Assembly (NCBI GenBank): GCA_018830325.1
Contig: JAHJSQ010000060.1
Location: forward strand, 1 to 64,000
Reading direction: 5' to 3'
DNA length: 64,000 nucleotides
DNA from: Gammaproteobacteria bacterium
GTDB lineage: Bacteria > Pseudomonadota > Gammaproteobacteria > Methylococcales > Methylomonadaceae
In this document: piece by piece, positions 38,123 through 47,168 of the stretch
How the letters are laid out: every line of letters begins with the position of its first letter
How positions within the stretch are numbered: the stretch's first letter is position 1
Made by a program: the position numbers and the translations under genes
Notes under the pieces: model-generated
Databases searched by the model: none
The model's input: the letters and a program-made list of their open reading frames with translations, nothing else
What the model was told of the DNA's origin: nothing

Positions 38123-38929
38123 ATGAAAACAATAACAACAGTTTATTTGACTTTAAGTTCGACAGTTTTACTATTCGGCAGTCACCCCTTAATGGCGGCG
38201 TGTAACGACGTTCCACGGCAAGCATTGGAAAATGCAATAGTCGCAGCTGAATCTGCAGGAACTGACACTGGCGGCTATGGTTTGCCGATGTGGGTTACGA
38301 TGGTGGATGAAACAGGAAAGGTTTGCCATGTGGCGACTAGCGGTACGACCGGTGCGGGTGCGGGAAACTCTCAATGGTTGGGTAGCCGGGTGATTTCGGC
38401 TCAAAAAGCCAATACAGCTAATGCGTTCAGCTTGGATGGCTATGCCATATCGACAGCCAATTTATATAGCGCGGTGCAGCCGGGAGGAAGCTTATACGGA
38501 CTCCAACATAGTAATCCGGTTGATTCCACGCGAGCTTATGCGGGAAGCCCTAATGCTTACGGTACGAATCGCGACCCTTTGAATAATCGACGGATTGGTG
38601 GTGTCAACGTATTTGGCGGCGGTTTGGCTTTGTACTCAGGGGGCAAAAAAATCGGCGCGATCGGTGTTTCCGGGGATACTTCATGCCGTGACCATGCCTA
38701 TGCATGGCGAGTAAGAACAGCGCTTAACATGCATCCGGGCGGCACTGGGATAAGCACTGTTAACCTTAATGCCGACGGAGATGTTCAAACGCCTCTTGCA
38801 GGTGCATCCGTCGGTGACGAGATGATTTTGACCGGCAGCGGCGGTTACTGGGATGCTTGGTCGCAGCCGGCTTGCCCTAATTCAACCAATGCCGTAACGC
38901 TCGATAACGGAACTTTGCAGGCACCTTGA
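38123..38929 (+). CDS. Exported HbpS/GlcG-like (DUF336) protein
   Basis: Secreted protein related to the heme-binding HbpS/GlcG family. The 268-residue product has a signal peptide (about residues 1-26, ending PLMAAC), then a family-like start with ALENAIVAAESAG and WVTMVDETGKVC. A core with GGVNVFGGGLALYSGGKKIGAIGVSGD follows. The region between, with LYGLQHSNPV and YGTNRDPLNN, is longer than in compact GlcG proteins. AGGTGA lies 7 bases before the ATG at 38123, which favours it over an upstream ATG at 38096. Ligand and role are unknown. Confidence 0.8.
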   Translation: MKTITTVYLTLSSTVLLFGSHPLMAACNDVPRQALENAIVAAESAGTDTGGYGLPMWVTMVDETGKVCHVATSGTTGAGAGNSQWLGSRVISAQKANTANAFSLDGYAISTANLYSAVQPGGSLYGLQHSNPVDSTRAYAGSPNAYGTNRDPLNNRRIGGVNVFGGGLALYSGGKKIGAIGVSGDTSCRDHAYAWRVRTALNMHPGGTGISTVNLNADGDVQTPLAGASVGDEMILTGSGGYWDAWSQPACPNSTNAVTLDNGTLQAP

Positions 38930-38983
38930 TAAAAACCTCGTGGAACACAGAGAGCAGGGATAGCTCTCTTGCTTTAAGGATTT

Positions 38984-39085
38984 GGTTGTAAATAACTTCC
39001 CTATTTTGGAGGGTTCGATTGCTCGATTGGCAGGTGCCGGCTACAGGGAAAGTAGTTGTCACGGCATCCTGTCAAGCGAATTGCC
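38984..39085 (-). repeat. Dispersed repeat, second copy of 24636-24760
   Basis: In inverted orientation it matches the repeat after diaA, sharing GACAGGATGCCGTGA-like, AATCGAGCAATCGAACCC and AAATAGGGA blocks. It is non-coding. Confidence 0.6.
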
Positions 39086-39138
39086 GAATCCTCAATAAAG
39101 CTCATTGCTCCAGGACCTCATTTATCGTGTAATTCTAA

Positions 39139-39807
39139 ATGCAATTTTTTCCGATGAATAAAATTTTGCTGCTGTGTGTTTTGATAGTGCCTTATACAAT
39201 ACTTGCGGTTTTACCGCTTCTGCTCCCTTCAAAACCAGGCAGCTTCTGCAGCCAGAAGTCAAGTAAAGCAGACATCAAGCCAACGCGGACACAAATTCCG
39301 GACTTACGCGTTTTAGCCGCAACATCCAGTGGACAAGTCATACCGACTCCGGAACAAATCGAAGAAGAGCGGCTCGTCGAGGATGAGCAAGTTACTCTGG
39401 CCGGCGATTTGTTGAAAGATAAAGACCCAAGACAGCGCGTTATCGGAGCCGAGCAGCTTTCAGCCTACCCGACAAGAAAAGCCGGAGATCACCTTTTGGA
39501 CGCATTGAGAAATGATGCGTCCGCCGAAGTGCGTTCGGCAGCGGCGGAAAGTCTCGGTTTTTTCGAATCTGCGGAAAAGAATATTCTCGATAGTTTAATC
39601 AGTGCGTTATCGGACAGCGATGCAGCTGTGCGGTCCAGTGCATTCAGTTCATTACAAGTGTTACTGAATCTTAGCGAGAACAATCAGGCGGTACAGAAGC
39701 ACATCGAGAGTCAGCTTAAAGAATTGCTCGAAATCCGCCACCTTCCCGACGAGGTGCGCGACGCTATCCAAAGCTATTTAGACGATAACACAACTTCTTT
39801 GGAATGA
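39139..39807 (+). CDS. Secreted or membrane-anchored HEAT-repeat protein
   Basis: The function is not recognised. The 222-residue product begins with a hydrophobic helix (about residues 8-29, LLLCVLIVPYTILAVLPLLL), likely a signal peptide or anchor. A low-complexity linker and an acidic stretch EQIEEERLVEDEQ follow. Two to three HEAT/PBS-lyase-type repeats come next: LLDALRNDASAEVRSAAAES and LISALSDSDAAVRSSAFSS. HEAT repeats usually mediate protein contacts. An alternative ATG lies at 39154. No clear ribosome binding site is seen for either. Confidence 0.72.
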   Translation: MQFFPMNKILLLCVLIVPYTILAVLPLLLPSKPGSFCSQKSSKADIKPTRTQIPDLRVLAATSSGQVIPTPEQIEEERLVEDEQVTLAGDLLKDKDPRQRVIGAEQLSAYPTRKAGDHLLDALRNDASAEVRSAAAESLGFFESAEKNILDSLISALSDSDAAVRSSAFSSLQVLLNLSENNQAVQKHIESQLKELLEIRHLPDEVRDAIQSYLDDNTTSLE

Positions 39808-39989
39808 GCCTCATTTGCAGGGCAAACTGAAAACGAAGAAACCACATGTTTCGTTTACGCTTAATCTTAAATTCGGCAGCTATCCCTTTAGCCAACAAGA
39901 ATTCGGCGCCGTGGCGATTAACCGCACCCTGACCAACGCTTAGCTCTTTCATTTACTTGGACGATTACCAGGCTTTCATGAACGTTAGG

Positions 39990-41075
39990 TTAATTGATAA
40001 TTACCGCTCTTCGCTGCGCTCCCCAATTCCCAGGCTTTTCATTGAAAACGCCGGCGCAACGCGTTCCACAAAATTTACAACACCCTTTTTCGTCGAGATT
40101 CCAGTCGGATAATTGATACCAATCGCGACCGATCAAGAGTTTTCCGCAGTGATGACAGTAAGTGCTGTCCGCTTCTTTTCGATGCACATTACCGACATAG
40201 GCGTAGCGGACGCCGTTTTTGATGGCGATGTCTCGCGCGAGCAATAGAGAAGAAACCGGCGTATGCGGCTTATCCATCATTTTCCAATCGGGATGAAACG
40301 CCGTGAAATGCATCGGCACATCGGGGCCTAAATTTTCGACGACCCATTGTGTCATCGCCTCGAATTCGTTTTCCGAATCGTTCTCGCCGGGAATGACCAA
40401 GGTTGTCAATTCAAACCAAACTGAAGTCTCATGCTTAAGATAAAGCAACGTATCGAGCACGGCATCCAAATGACTACCGGTAATTTTATGATAAAAGTTT
40501 TCGGTAAAGGCCTTGAGATCGACATTGGCGGCATCTATATAGCGATAAAATTCGGCCCTAGGCTCAGGACAGACATAACCGGCCGTCACCGCGACCGATT
40601 TTATTCCGAGTTCTCGGCAAGCGATTGCGGTATCGATGGCATATTCATGAAAGATAACCGGATCGTTGTAAGTATATGCGACGCTATCGCAGCCGTTTTC
40701 CCGTGCCGCTCTGGCAATCGCCTCAGGCGATGCCAAGCTCATCAGCGCATCCATCTCGCGCGATTTACTAATATCCCAGTTTTGACAGAATTTACACGCT
40801 AGATTGCAACCGGCCGTGCCGAAGGATAAAATGGGCGTGCCCGGTAAAAAATGGTTTAACGGTTTCTTTTCGATCGGATCGATCGCAAAGCCGCTAGACC
40901 GGCCGTAACTGGTCATGACGACTTGATCGTTTTGGTTTTGCCTGACGAAACACAATCCTCGCTGACCCTCATGCAATTTGCAAAATCTAGGACAAAGATC
41001 GCATTGTACGCGCCCATCCTCTAAAGCATGCCAATAGCGTGTCGTAACGGTGTCTGGGGTAATCAAGTTAGGCAT
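39990..41075 (-). CDS. AmmeMemoRadiSam system radical SAM enzyme
   Basis: Radical SAM protein of the PflA-like group that co-occurs with Memo and AMMECR1 proteins; substrate and product are unknown. The 361-residue product has the SAM/4Fe-4S motif CNLACKFC (Cys 90, 94, 97). An N-terminal cysteine cluster (CDLCPRFC, Cys about 25, 28, 32) and a C-terminal one (CHHCGKLL, CCKFCGTRC) may bind extra metal sites. It is transcribed divergently from the Memo gene with about 100 bp between them. Confidence 0.93.
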   Translation of the reverse strand: MPNLITPDTVTTRYWHALEDGRVQCDLCPRFCKLHEGQRGLCFVRQNQNDQVVMTSYGRSSGFAIDPIEKKPLNHFLPGTPILSFGTAGCNLACKFCQNWDISKSREMDALMSLASPEAIARAARENGCDSVAYTYNDPVIFHEYAIDTAIACRELGIKSVAVTAGYVCPEPRAEFYRYIDAANVDLKAFTENFYHKITGSHLDAVLDTLLYLKHETSVWFELTTLVIPGENDSENEFEAMTQWVVENLGPDVPMHFTAFHPDWKMMDKPHTPVSSLLLARDIAIKNGVRYAYVGNVHRKEADSTYCHHCGKLLIGRDWYQLSDWNLDEKGCCKFCGTRCAGVFNEKPGNWGAQRRAVIIN

Positions 41076-41177
41076 TAGCGCTCTCCCGGAACCAATAAAT
41101 GTTTTAACGGGTCAGTGGATTGTAAGCTTTCTGTTATAAAATTCTCTCCATCCCACTTCTTATACAGGATATTGTCT

Positions 41178-41957
41178 ATGAACAGAAGACCCGCAGTCGC
41201 AGGCTTGTTTTATCCTGACGATCCGATTGAGTTGCGAACAATGGTGGATCATTATATTAATGATGCCGAAACCGAGGCGAAAGTTCCGAAGGCGATTATC
41301 GCCCCCCACGCCGGTTACATTTATTCAGGGCCGGTTGCTGCCAGCGCCTATGCGAGACTAAAACAAGCCCGCGATAACATCACCCGCGTCGTGCTGATCG
41401 GCCCTTCGCACCGAGTGGCTTTTCGCGGTTTGGCCGTTACCCGCACTGACTACTACACAACGCCATTGGGCAATGTGGCTATCGACCGGACTGCGGTTGA
41501 AGCATTGATGAAGCTACCGTTTGTCGAATATATCGAACAAGCACATACTCATGAGCACAGCTTGGAAGTGCATTTGCCTTTCTTGCAGGAAACACTGGCC
41601 AATTTCAAATTAGTCCCGATTGTCGCCGGAGATGCTTCGGCCGATCAAGTCAGCCGTGCTCTCGATTTGGTTTGGGGCGGTCCCGAAACCTTGATCGTCA
41701 TCAGCTCCGACCTGAGCCATTATCACGATTATTTAACTGCGAAAAAACTCGATCAACAAACCAGTACCTTGATCGAGCAAATGCAATACGAAAAGCTATC
41801 GTCCGAGGATGCCTGCGGCAAAGTGCCGGTATCCGGATTATTGAAATTGTTGCGGCAAAAATCGATGCGTATCAAAACCGTTGATCTCAGAAATTCCGGC
41901 GATACCGCAGGCGATAAAGACCGAGTCGTGGGGTATGGCGCCTATGTCGTTGAATGA
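41178..41957 (+). CDS. AmmeMemoRadiSam system protein B (Memo family)
   Basis: Memo-family protein, structurally related to non-heme iron dioxygenases (LigB type); the bacterial function is not established. The 259-residue product has metal-site-type histidines in APHAGYIYSGP, GPSHRVAF, HTHEHSLEVHLPFLQ and ISSDLSHYHDY. The ATG at 41178 has AGGA nine bases upstream and matches the family N-terminus (RRPAVAGLFYP); an earlier frame to 41115 is rejected. It overlaps the AMMECR1 gene by 14 bp. Confidence 0.94.
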   Translation: MNRRPAVAGLFYPDDPIELRTMVDHYINDAETEAKVPKAIIAPHAGYIYSGPVAASAYARLKQARDNITRVVLIGPSHRVAFRGLAVTRTDYYTTPLGNVAIDRTAVEALMKLPFVEYIEQAHTHEHSLEVHLPFLQETLANFKLVPIVAGDASADQVSRALDLVWGGPETLIVISSDLSHYHDYLTAKKLDQQTSTLIEQMQYEKLSSEDACGKVPVSGLLKLLRQKSMRIKTVDLRNSGDTAGDKDRVVGYGAYVVE

Positions 41958-42501
41958 ACAAAACCGAAAGCGCCTTCTGGATTTAGCCAAGCCGTCCATT
42001 GCTCATGGTTTAAACACAGGCAAAGCGCTCAAGATCGATCTAAGCGATTATCCACCCGAATTGACTGTGTCGCGCGCAACATTCGTGACCTTACAAAAAC
42101 AAGGACAACTGCGCGGCTGCATCGGCATGCTCGAAGCGGTTAGACCCATGGCCGAAGATGTCGCCGAGAATGCTTTCTCCGCAGCATTCAAGGATTGCCG
42201 GTTCCCACCGCTCGAAGCCGACGAGCTCGATGAATTGGACATTCATATTTCGATACTGAGTCCCGCCGAACCAATTGCATTGACTTCGGAGCAAGACCTC
42301 ATCGATCAATTGCGCCCTGGTATCGACGGCTTGATTTTGGAAGAAGGCTTCAAACGAGGTACGTTTTTACCTTCAGTATGGGACTCCTTGCCCGATCCTC
42401 GGCAGTTCTTACAGCATCTCAAACAAAAAGCCGGGCTTCCCCCACATTATTGGTCGGATAGCATTAAGATTTCGCGGTATACTGCCGAAATTATCGATTG
42501 A
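41944..42501 (+). CDS. AmmeMemoRadiSam system protein A (AMMECR1 family)
   Basis: AMMECR1-domain protein of unknown function. The product of about 185 residues has the invariant LRGCIGMLE motif, AENAFSAAFKDCRFPPL, LDELDIHISILSP and GLILEEGFKRGTFLPSVW. The ATG at 41944 lies inside the end of the Memo gene, which suggests translational coupling. Alternative in-frame starts lie at 41881 and 41935. With Memo and the radical SAM gene it completes the three-gene system. Confidence 0.93.
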   Translation: MSLNEQNRKRLLDLAKPSIAHGLNTGKALKIDLSDYPPELTVSRATFVTLQKQGQLRGCIGMLEAVRPMAEDVAENAFSAAFKDCRFPPLEADELDELDIHISILSPAEPIALTSEQDLIDQLRPGIDGLILEEGFKRGTFLPSVWDSLPDPRQFLQHLKQKAGLPPHYWSDSIKISRYTAEIID

Positions 42502-42523
42502 TTCAAAGTGGCGAGGAACCATC

Positions 42524-42967
42524 ATGATCGAAGAAAATGCAATCGTGGCAAAAATCGAGCATAACCAAGTTTGGGTTGAAAGCAAGCCGAAGCAGGGCTG
42601 CGGCGGTTGTCTGCAAAAAAGCTCCTGCTCCACTTCGGTGCTCGATAAGTTTATCAAGAAGCGCTCGATCGCCGTCGATTGCGACATCGAGATAAAAACC
42701 GGAGACGAAGTCGTTATCGGAATCAGCGAAGGGATTTTAATCAAGGCCTCGTTATTGCTGTATATGCTGCCGTTGCTTGTGATGGTTCTGTGCGGCGCGG
42801 TCGCGGAAGCGTTTCTGCCGTCCGGATACGAATATGCCGACCTGGCGATTGCCGGCACCGCGATTTCGGCATTATTAATGTCCCTTTGGGCAATTTCCAA
42901 ACTGCAGCAATCTTTTTTCTATACCTTTTTTTCAAGACCTGTCGTCATTAGAAGAGCAGCGGACTGA
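42524..42967 (+). CDS. rseC: SoxR-reducing system protein RseC (RseC/MucC family)
   Basis: Inner-membrane protein linked to the Rsx electron-transfer complex that keeps SoxR reduced, and historically to sigmaE control. The 147-residue product has the N-terminal cysteine cluster CGGCLQKSSC (about 26-35), likely an iron-sulfur site. Two membrane helices follow (about 77-98 and 104-126). AGGAA lies before the ATG. It is not next to rpoE/rseAB or rsx genes here; it follows the AmmeMemoRadiSam genes. Confidence 0.9.
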   Translation: MIEENAIVAKIEHNQVWVESKPKQGCGGCLQKSSCSTSVLDKFIKKRSIAVDCDIEIKTGDEVVIGISEGILIKASLLLYMLPLLVMVLCGAVAEAFLPSGYEYADLAIAGTAISALLMSLWAISKLQQSFFYTFFSRPVVIRRAAD

Positions 42968-43033
42968 CATTTGCACCGTTTTAGTCCATTACGCTTAGAG
43001 ATTGCGCGTCTGTTTACAATGCAATAATAATGT

Positions 43034-43165
43034 AAGTATCAGACTCCGTTGCCAAAAAAGGAAATTCAGGCTTAATTTTGCCGGCCTCCCTCTTTAAAAT
43101 AGCGGGATTTATTTTTAAAAAATCTCCCCTATCCCCTCTTTTTTGAAAGAGGGGACTGAATACTT
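43034..43165. mobile_element. Small inverted-repeat element (AAGTATTCAG family), copy 1
   Basis: The ends AAGTATCAG and CTGAATACTT are inverted repeats enclosing CCCCTC/GAGGGG blocks. Relatives are at 62963-63129 (both ends) and at about 48066-48370 (degenerate ends). No gene lies inside. The remaining gap to 43394 holds no supported gene. Confidence 0.55.
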
Positions 43166-43394
43166 ACATAATGATTATCAAAGCCCGCGATCGCAAGAGA
43201 GGACGATTGTTCGAAAATGTCGTAGGCCATGTATTTACCCCATTTTACATGGATTACGGCGCTGCCAAGCCTGAAAAAGGCAGGCGGTGTGTACGCGAAT
43301 GCTTTCAAGCCCCGACATGGACCGCTATTTGCGTCTATTATGTCAATTCCTTCCTTTTTACGAATTCGATTTTTATTTTCCATGGAAACACGCT

Positions 43395-44303
43395 ATGCAT
43401 CCTTTTAAATCCCATCTCAAAGAGCTCGACCTTCCGATCAAAGTCTTGTTTACCGGCTATTTAGGCACCGTTGCTGTCGGTTATTTGTTTGCGTTGATAC
43501 AGATTCTTTTTACGCACGGCATGGCCGACGGCAAGTTCGGACTATCGATCGACGACATCGTCTACAGTTATTATGGCAACCGCTCGGGCACCCTACTGGA
43601 AACCAAGTTAAACGGCTCGATGAAACCTTATGCGACCGAGCAAGAGCGCTTCACACTGATTCAATGGACTCGAGACGGTGCTGAACAATCGGAATACGCA
43701 TCCAGCGGCTCCAAAAATATCATCGAAACCAAATGTGTGATGTGTCACAACGCCGATGCGTCGGGAATCCCTAATTACAATGACTTTTCTCAACTGAAAG
43801 CCGTGACCGAACAAGACGAAGGCGCCACCTTCGCCTCGTTGATTCGCATATCGCATATCCATTTATTCGGTATTGCTTTTATTTTCATGTTCGTCGGTTT
43901 GATTTTTAGTTTTTCTGAAACCGCATCTGTCATGATCAAAAGTACCGCAATCGGTATGCCTTACGTATTCTTGATAGCGGATATCATGTCATGGTGGCTC
44001 ACTAAGCTGCACCCTATGTTTGCGTGGCTCGTGATTATCGCCGGCATGGGCATGGCCGTATCGTTCGCATTCATGTGGTTTACATCGATTGCCGAAATGT
44101 GGGCGTATCGCTACGTCTTTGTCGATGGCTTGGCGGTTCACTATCACAACATCAGAAAAGCGTCGGCCAAGAAGCTGTCTCTCGATGAACAGACTTCGAT
44201 GAGCGCCGTGATTTTTCATGCGGCAAAGCAAACCGTCTGTTTTTTCATCGAAAATGGCGTAAAACCGCTCATCTCGTTCATCAAAAGCAAAATCAATAGA
44301 TAA
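43395..44303 (+). CDS. Membrane protein with a CxxCH heme motif
   Basis: Family function is not recognised. The product is about 302 residues. Helix 1 (about 15-39) is followed by an extracytoplasmic segment with the cytochrome c signature CVMCH (about 114-118). Three further helices follow (about 156-174, 186-203 and 208-229). A SHIHLFG motif opens helix 2 and could supply heme or metal ligands. The ATG at 43395 gives the cleanest start; the frame runs to 43287. The topology suggests a membrane-bound c-type cytochrome domain in electron transfer or sensing. Confidence 0.72.
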   Translation: MHPFKSHLKELDLPIKVLFTGYLGTVAVGYLFALIQILFTHGMADGKFGLSIDDIVYSYYGNRSGTLLETKLNGSMKPYATEQERFTLIQWTRDGAEQSEYASSGSKNIIETKCVMCHNADASGIPNYNDFSQLKAVTEQDEGATFASLIRISHIHLFGIAFIFMFVGLIFSFSETASVMIKSTAIGMPYVFLIADIMSWWLTKLHPMFAWLVIIAGMGMAVSFAFMWFTSIAEMWAYRYVFVDGLAVHYHNIRKASAKKLSLDEQTSMSAVIFHAAKQTVCFFIENGVKPLISFIKSKINR

Positions 44304-44578
44304 CCAGACTACCCTATTAGCCTAAAAAGAGCAGTTGAGAGCCTCCGCCCTGAGCCCTTCGGCTGCGCTCAGGAGAGCCCCGTCGAAGGGTGATCGGTAG
44401 TTTGAGGCTTCACCAAGACGATGAAAGTATTGTAGACCCTTCATGCTTCGACTTAGCTCAGCATGAACGGTCTACAACACATGTCAACTGCTTTTTTAGG
44501 ATTAGGGCAAAAATGAGTTACCGACATTCCCAACAACTTAGGATTTCGTGATAAATAAAGTCTTAGAACTATGCGCTA
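44304..44578. repeat. Direct repeat R1 and flanks (left of umuDC block)
   Basis: Positions 44381-44500 match 47228-47347 over about 120 bp in the same orientation. Inside is a hairpin TTGTAGACCCTTCATGC/GCATGAACGGTCTACAA (44430-44477). No gene is seen. Confidence 0.8.
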
Positions 44579-44926
44579 TTAGCGCCGACCTCGACCACTC
44601 CTAATGCTGCGGCGACCGCCTAGCGAACCTTGTCGGCCCTTCCCTGAAAAACCGCCCCGACTACGCAGATAACTTCTCCCGTCATAACCGCTACGCCAAC
44701 CGAAATTTCCGTAAAATTTACGCCCCTGATAGCCATAGGGCCTATAGTAAGGCGGGTATCTATAGCGATAAGGCCGATAATAAGGCCTGTAACTATAACT
44801 GAACCCGTAAGAGGGACCATATCCATAGTAAGCCACGGAACGACTATAAGGCGAAGTATAAACGGCGCAGCCTTGCAACAGCAGCATCAACATGAAAACA
44901 GCTAGCGGTCGTATCAATCGTTTCAT
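44579..44926 (-). CDS. Small Tyr/Arg/Gly-rich lipoprotein
   Basis: The 115-residue product has a lipoprotein signal with lipobox LQGC (Cys about 20). A Tyr/Pro/Arg-rich middle follows, with repeated YRPY and YRYPPY, then a Gly/Arg/Ser-rich basic tail. The composition suggests an outer-membrane-attached surface protein. No family function is recognised. A poly-basic tail on an exported lipoprotein is unusual. The start is supported by the clean signal sequence. Confidence 0.72.
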   Translation of the reverse strand: MKRLIRPLAVFMLMLLLQGCAVYTSPYSRSVAYYGYGPSYGFSYSYRPYYRPYRYRYPPYYRPYGYQGRKFYGNFGWRSGYDGRSYLRSRGGFSGKGRQGSLGGRRSIRSGRGRR

Positions 44927-45249
44927 AAAACCTTTCCTCGCAGCAATTAACCCTCTTCGGTCTTTTTGGCTTGGATTGGCGACAGTATCAATAATTCAAT
45001 ATATAGCCATCGTAGATAAAATTTCGGCACTACCGAAACTTGAAGTACGAAAGGTTTACACCTTCGTGTTTTACTCTTGACGCCCCTCCAGGAATGATCT
45101 GCGTTTATTTCTGAATATTATTGTTTCTCACAGGCGACAATATTCATTTAGCCATGATTGCTCTACCAATACTTCACTTCATAAGCGCCAAAGCCTTTTA
45201 AAAAACCTTCAAATTATAAAATATTAGCGCATTGCTTTTTGCTAATTGA
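44927..45249. other. Intergenic region upstream of umuD
   Basis: It separates the divergent lipoprotein and umuD genes. I see no convincing LexA operator (CTGT-N8-ACAG) and no other repeat. Confidence 0.4.
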
Positions 45250-45888
45250 ATGCTGTACACTTTTCATTTGTTGACCGAAAACCCTCCGATGCCAGACGAC
45301 TCTCCTTCCAAACGGGGCGGCTTTCGAGCCGGCGCCGGGCGAAAGAAAGGCTCTTCCGCCTATGGCGAAACGACCCGCGCGATTCGCGTACCCGAAAGCC
45401 TGATTCCCGAGGTAACAACCATGCTGGCAATACGCAAACGCCAATTTGAAACCGTTAAGTCCTGTTCCGCCGATGTCTTGGTTCCGGCCCCGCGCCTCAA
45501 CGCCGTCAAAATTCCTTTATTCATCGGCAAAGTCGCGGCCGGCTTTCCGTCGCCTGCCGACGACTACATCGAAAAAACGCTCGATCTGAACGACTTGCTC
45601 ATCAAGAAACCGGCCGCGACCTTCTTCGTGCGCGCCGAAGGCGAATCGATGCTCGGTGCCGGCATTCATCCGAACGACATTCTGATCGTCGACCGCTCGC
45701 TGAAACCGGTGCTCGGTAAAATCGTGATTTGCGCATTGAACGGCGAACTAACCGTCAAACGACTGAAAAAACTCGGCGGCGAAATCGTGCTTGCCGCAGA
45801 AAATCCGGTCTACCCCGATATCCATATCCGCGAAAATAGCGAATTGGTCATCTGGGGCGTCGTCACCAATGTCATCCATGCCGTCTAA
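45250..45888 (+). CDS. umuD: UmuD-type protein with long N-terminal extension (S24 family)
   Basis: LexA-like self-cleaving subunit of DNA polymerase V. The 212-residue product has the cleavage site AA/G at about 97-98, the nucleophile in GESMLGAG (Ser about 133) and the general base in GELTVKRL (Lys about 170). The spacings of 35 and 37 residues equal those of E. coli UmuD. About 70 extra N-terminal residues include [13 protein letters not shown] and [15 protein letters not shown], resembling a short DNA-binding tail. Alternative ATG at 45289. Its stop codon overlaps the umuC start by one base. Confidence 0.9.
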   Translation: MLYTFHLLTENPPMPDDSPSKRGGFRAGAGRKKGSSAYGETTRAIRVPESLIPEVTTMLAIRKRQFETVKSCSADVLVPAPRLNAVKIPLFIGKVAAGFPSPADDYIEKTLDLNDLLIKKPAATFFVRAEGESMLGAGIHPNDILIVDRSLKPVLGKIVICALNGELTVKRLKKLGGEIVLAAENPVYPDIHIRENSELVIWGVVTNVIHAV

Positions 45889-47168
45889 TGTCTTCGCAAA
45901 CCCGCATCGCTCTAGTCGATTGCAATAATTTCTATGTGAGCTGCGAGCGAGTATTCCGGCCCGACCTTTGGCAAAAACCGGTCGCGGTATTGAGCAATAA
46001 CGACGGCTGCATCGTCGCACGTAGCGCGGAAGTCAAGGCCCTCGGAATCAAGATGGGAACACCAGTCTATCAGGTCGAAAACTTGATCAAGCGCCACCGG
46101 ATCCAGCTGTTCTCGTCTAATTATGCACTCTATGCCGATATGTCGACGCGCGTGATGCAATTGCTGGAAAGTTTTGCGCCACACACCGAAGTCTATTCGA
46201 TCGACGAGGCTTTTCTGGATCTAACCGGCGCGTGCGACCGGGACCCTATCGCCTATGCCCGGACGATCAAGGAAACGATCTTGCGTGATGCCGGGATTCC
46301 TGTCTGTGTCGGCATCGGACCAACCAAAACCCTAGCGAAACTGGCCAATTTCGCAGCCAAAAAATGGCCAGGAACCGGCGGCGTACTCGACCTTTCCTGC
46401 CCTGTACGCAGAGAAAAGCTGATGCGTGTCGTGCCTGTCGACGAAGTCTGGGGGATCGGTATCAAAACCGCACAACGCCTTAAACGACTCGGCATTCATA
46501 TGGCGTATGATTTGGCCGCGCAAAACCCCGACCGCATGCAGGCCCGATTCAATATTGTCATCGCCCGGACCGTGTTAGAGCTTAACGGTACCGGTTGTTT
46601 GTCGCTGGAAGAGATCACGCCTGCCAAACAACAGATCGTGTGCTCGCGAAGTTTCAGAAAAAAAGTCACGCAATTCGACGAATTGACCAGTGCGCTGGCG
46701 GAGTTTTGCAGCCGCGCAGCCGAAAAACTAAGGCAACAAAACTCGGCCGCCGGAGCACTAACCGTTTTTCTCCGAACCAACCCGCATAATTCCCAAGAAC
46801 CGCAATATCACCGCGCCGTCACGCTAACCTTGGACTTTGCAACTCAAGACACGCGCGTATTAATCGGCACAGCGAAAAAATTGCTGGGGGAAGTCTTCAG
46901 GCCCGGTTACCGTTATCAAAAATGCGGAGTGCAATTGGACCGTATCGAATCCGTAAAACATCCCGCTCAATTGGATCTATTTACTGCCGCTGAATCCAAC
47001 TGTGCCAGACAGCTAATGACAGCGGTCGACACGATTAATCAGCGTTTCCCGAAAGCCATTGCCATTGCTTCGACCGGCATCCGCAAAGACTGGAAGTTTC
47101 ATGTAGAACACTTATCGAGGCACTATACGACCGACTGGAATCAACTAGCTATCGTGCAATGCCGGTAG
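45888..47168 (+). CDS. umuC: DNA polymerase V catalytic subunit UmuC
   Basis: Y-family translesion polymerase. The 426-residue product has [13 protein letters not shown] (first metal Asp), [13 protein letters not shown], and [12 protein letters not shown] (catalytic Asp-Glu pair). [20 protein letters not shown] and a helix-hairpin-helix region [14 protein letters not shown] are typical of UmuC. The C-terminal little-finger region ends with [20 protein letters not shown]. It is co-transcribed with umuD through a TAATG overlap. The pair is bracketed by two direct repeats. Confidence 0.97.
   Translation: MSSQTRIALVDCNNFYVSCERVFRPDLWQKPVAVLSNNDGCIVARSAEVKALGIKMGTPVYQVENLIKRHRIQLFSSNYALYADMSTRVMQLLESFAPHTEVYSIDEAFLDLTGACDRDPIAYARTIKETILRDAGIPVCVGIGPTKTLAKLANFAAKKWPGTGGVLDLSCPVRREKLMRVVPVDEVWGIGIKTAQRLKRLGIHMAYDLAAQNPDRMQARFNIVIARTVLELNGTGCLSLEEITPAKQQIVCSRSFRKKVTQFDELTSALAEFCSRAAEKLRQQNSAAGALTVFLRTNPHNSQEPQYHRAVTLTLDFATQDTRVLIGTAKKLLGEVFRPGYRYQKCGVQLDRIESVKHPAQLDLFTAAESNCARQLMTAVDTINQRFPKAIAIASTGIRKDWKFHVEHLSRHYTTDWNQLAIVQCR

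Noticed and set aside
43171-43464. 97-codon frame upstream of the CxxCH protein
   Set aside because: It starts just after a repeat element, overlaps the real gene in another frame and shows no domain.
45190-45260. LexA operator upstream of umuD
   Set aside because: CTGTACACTTTTCATTTG begins with the right half-site but has no ACAG partner at the proper spacing.
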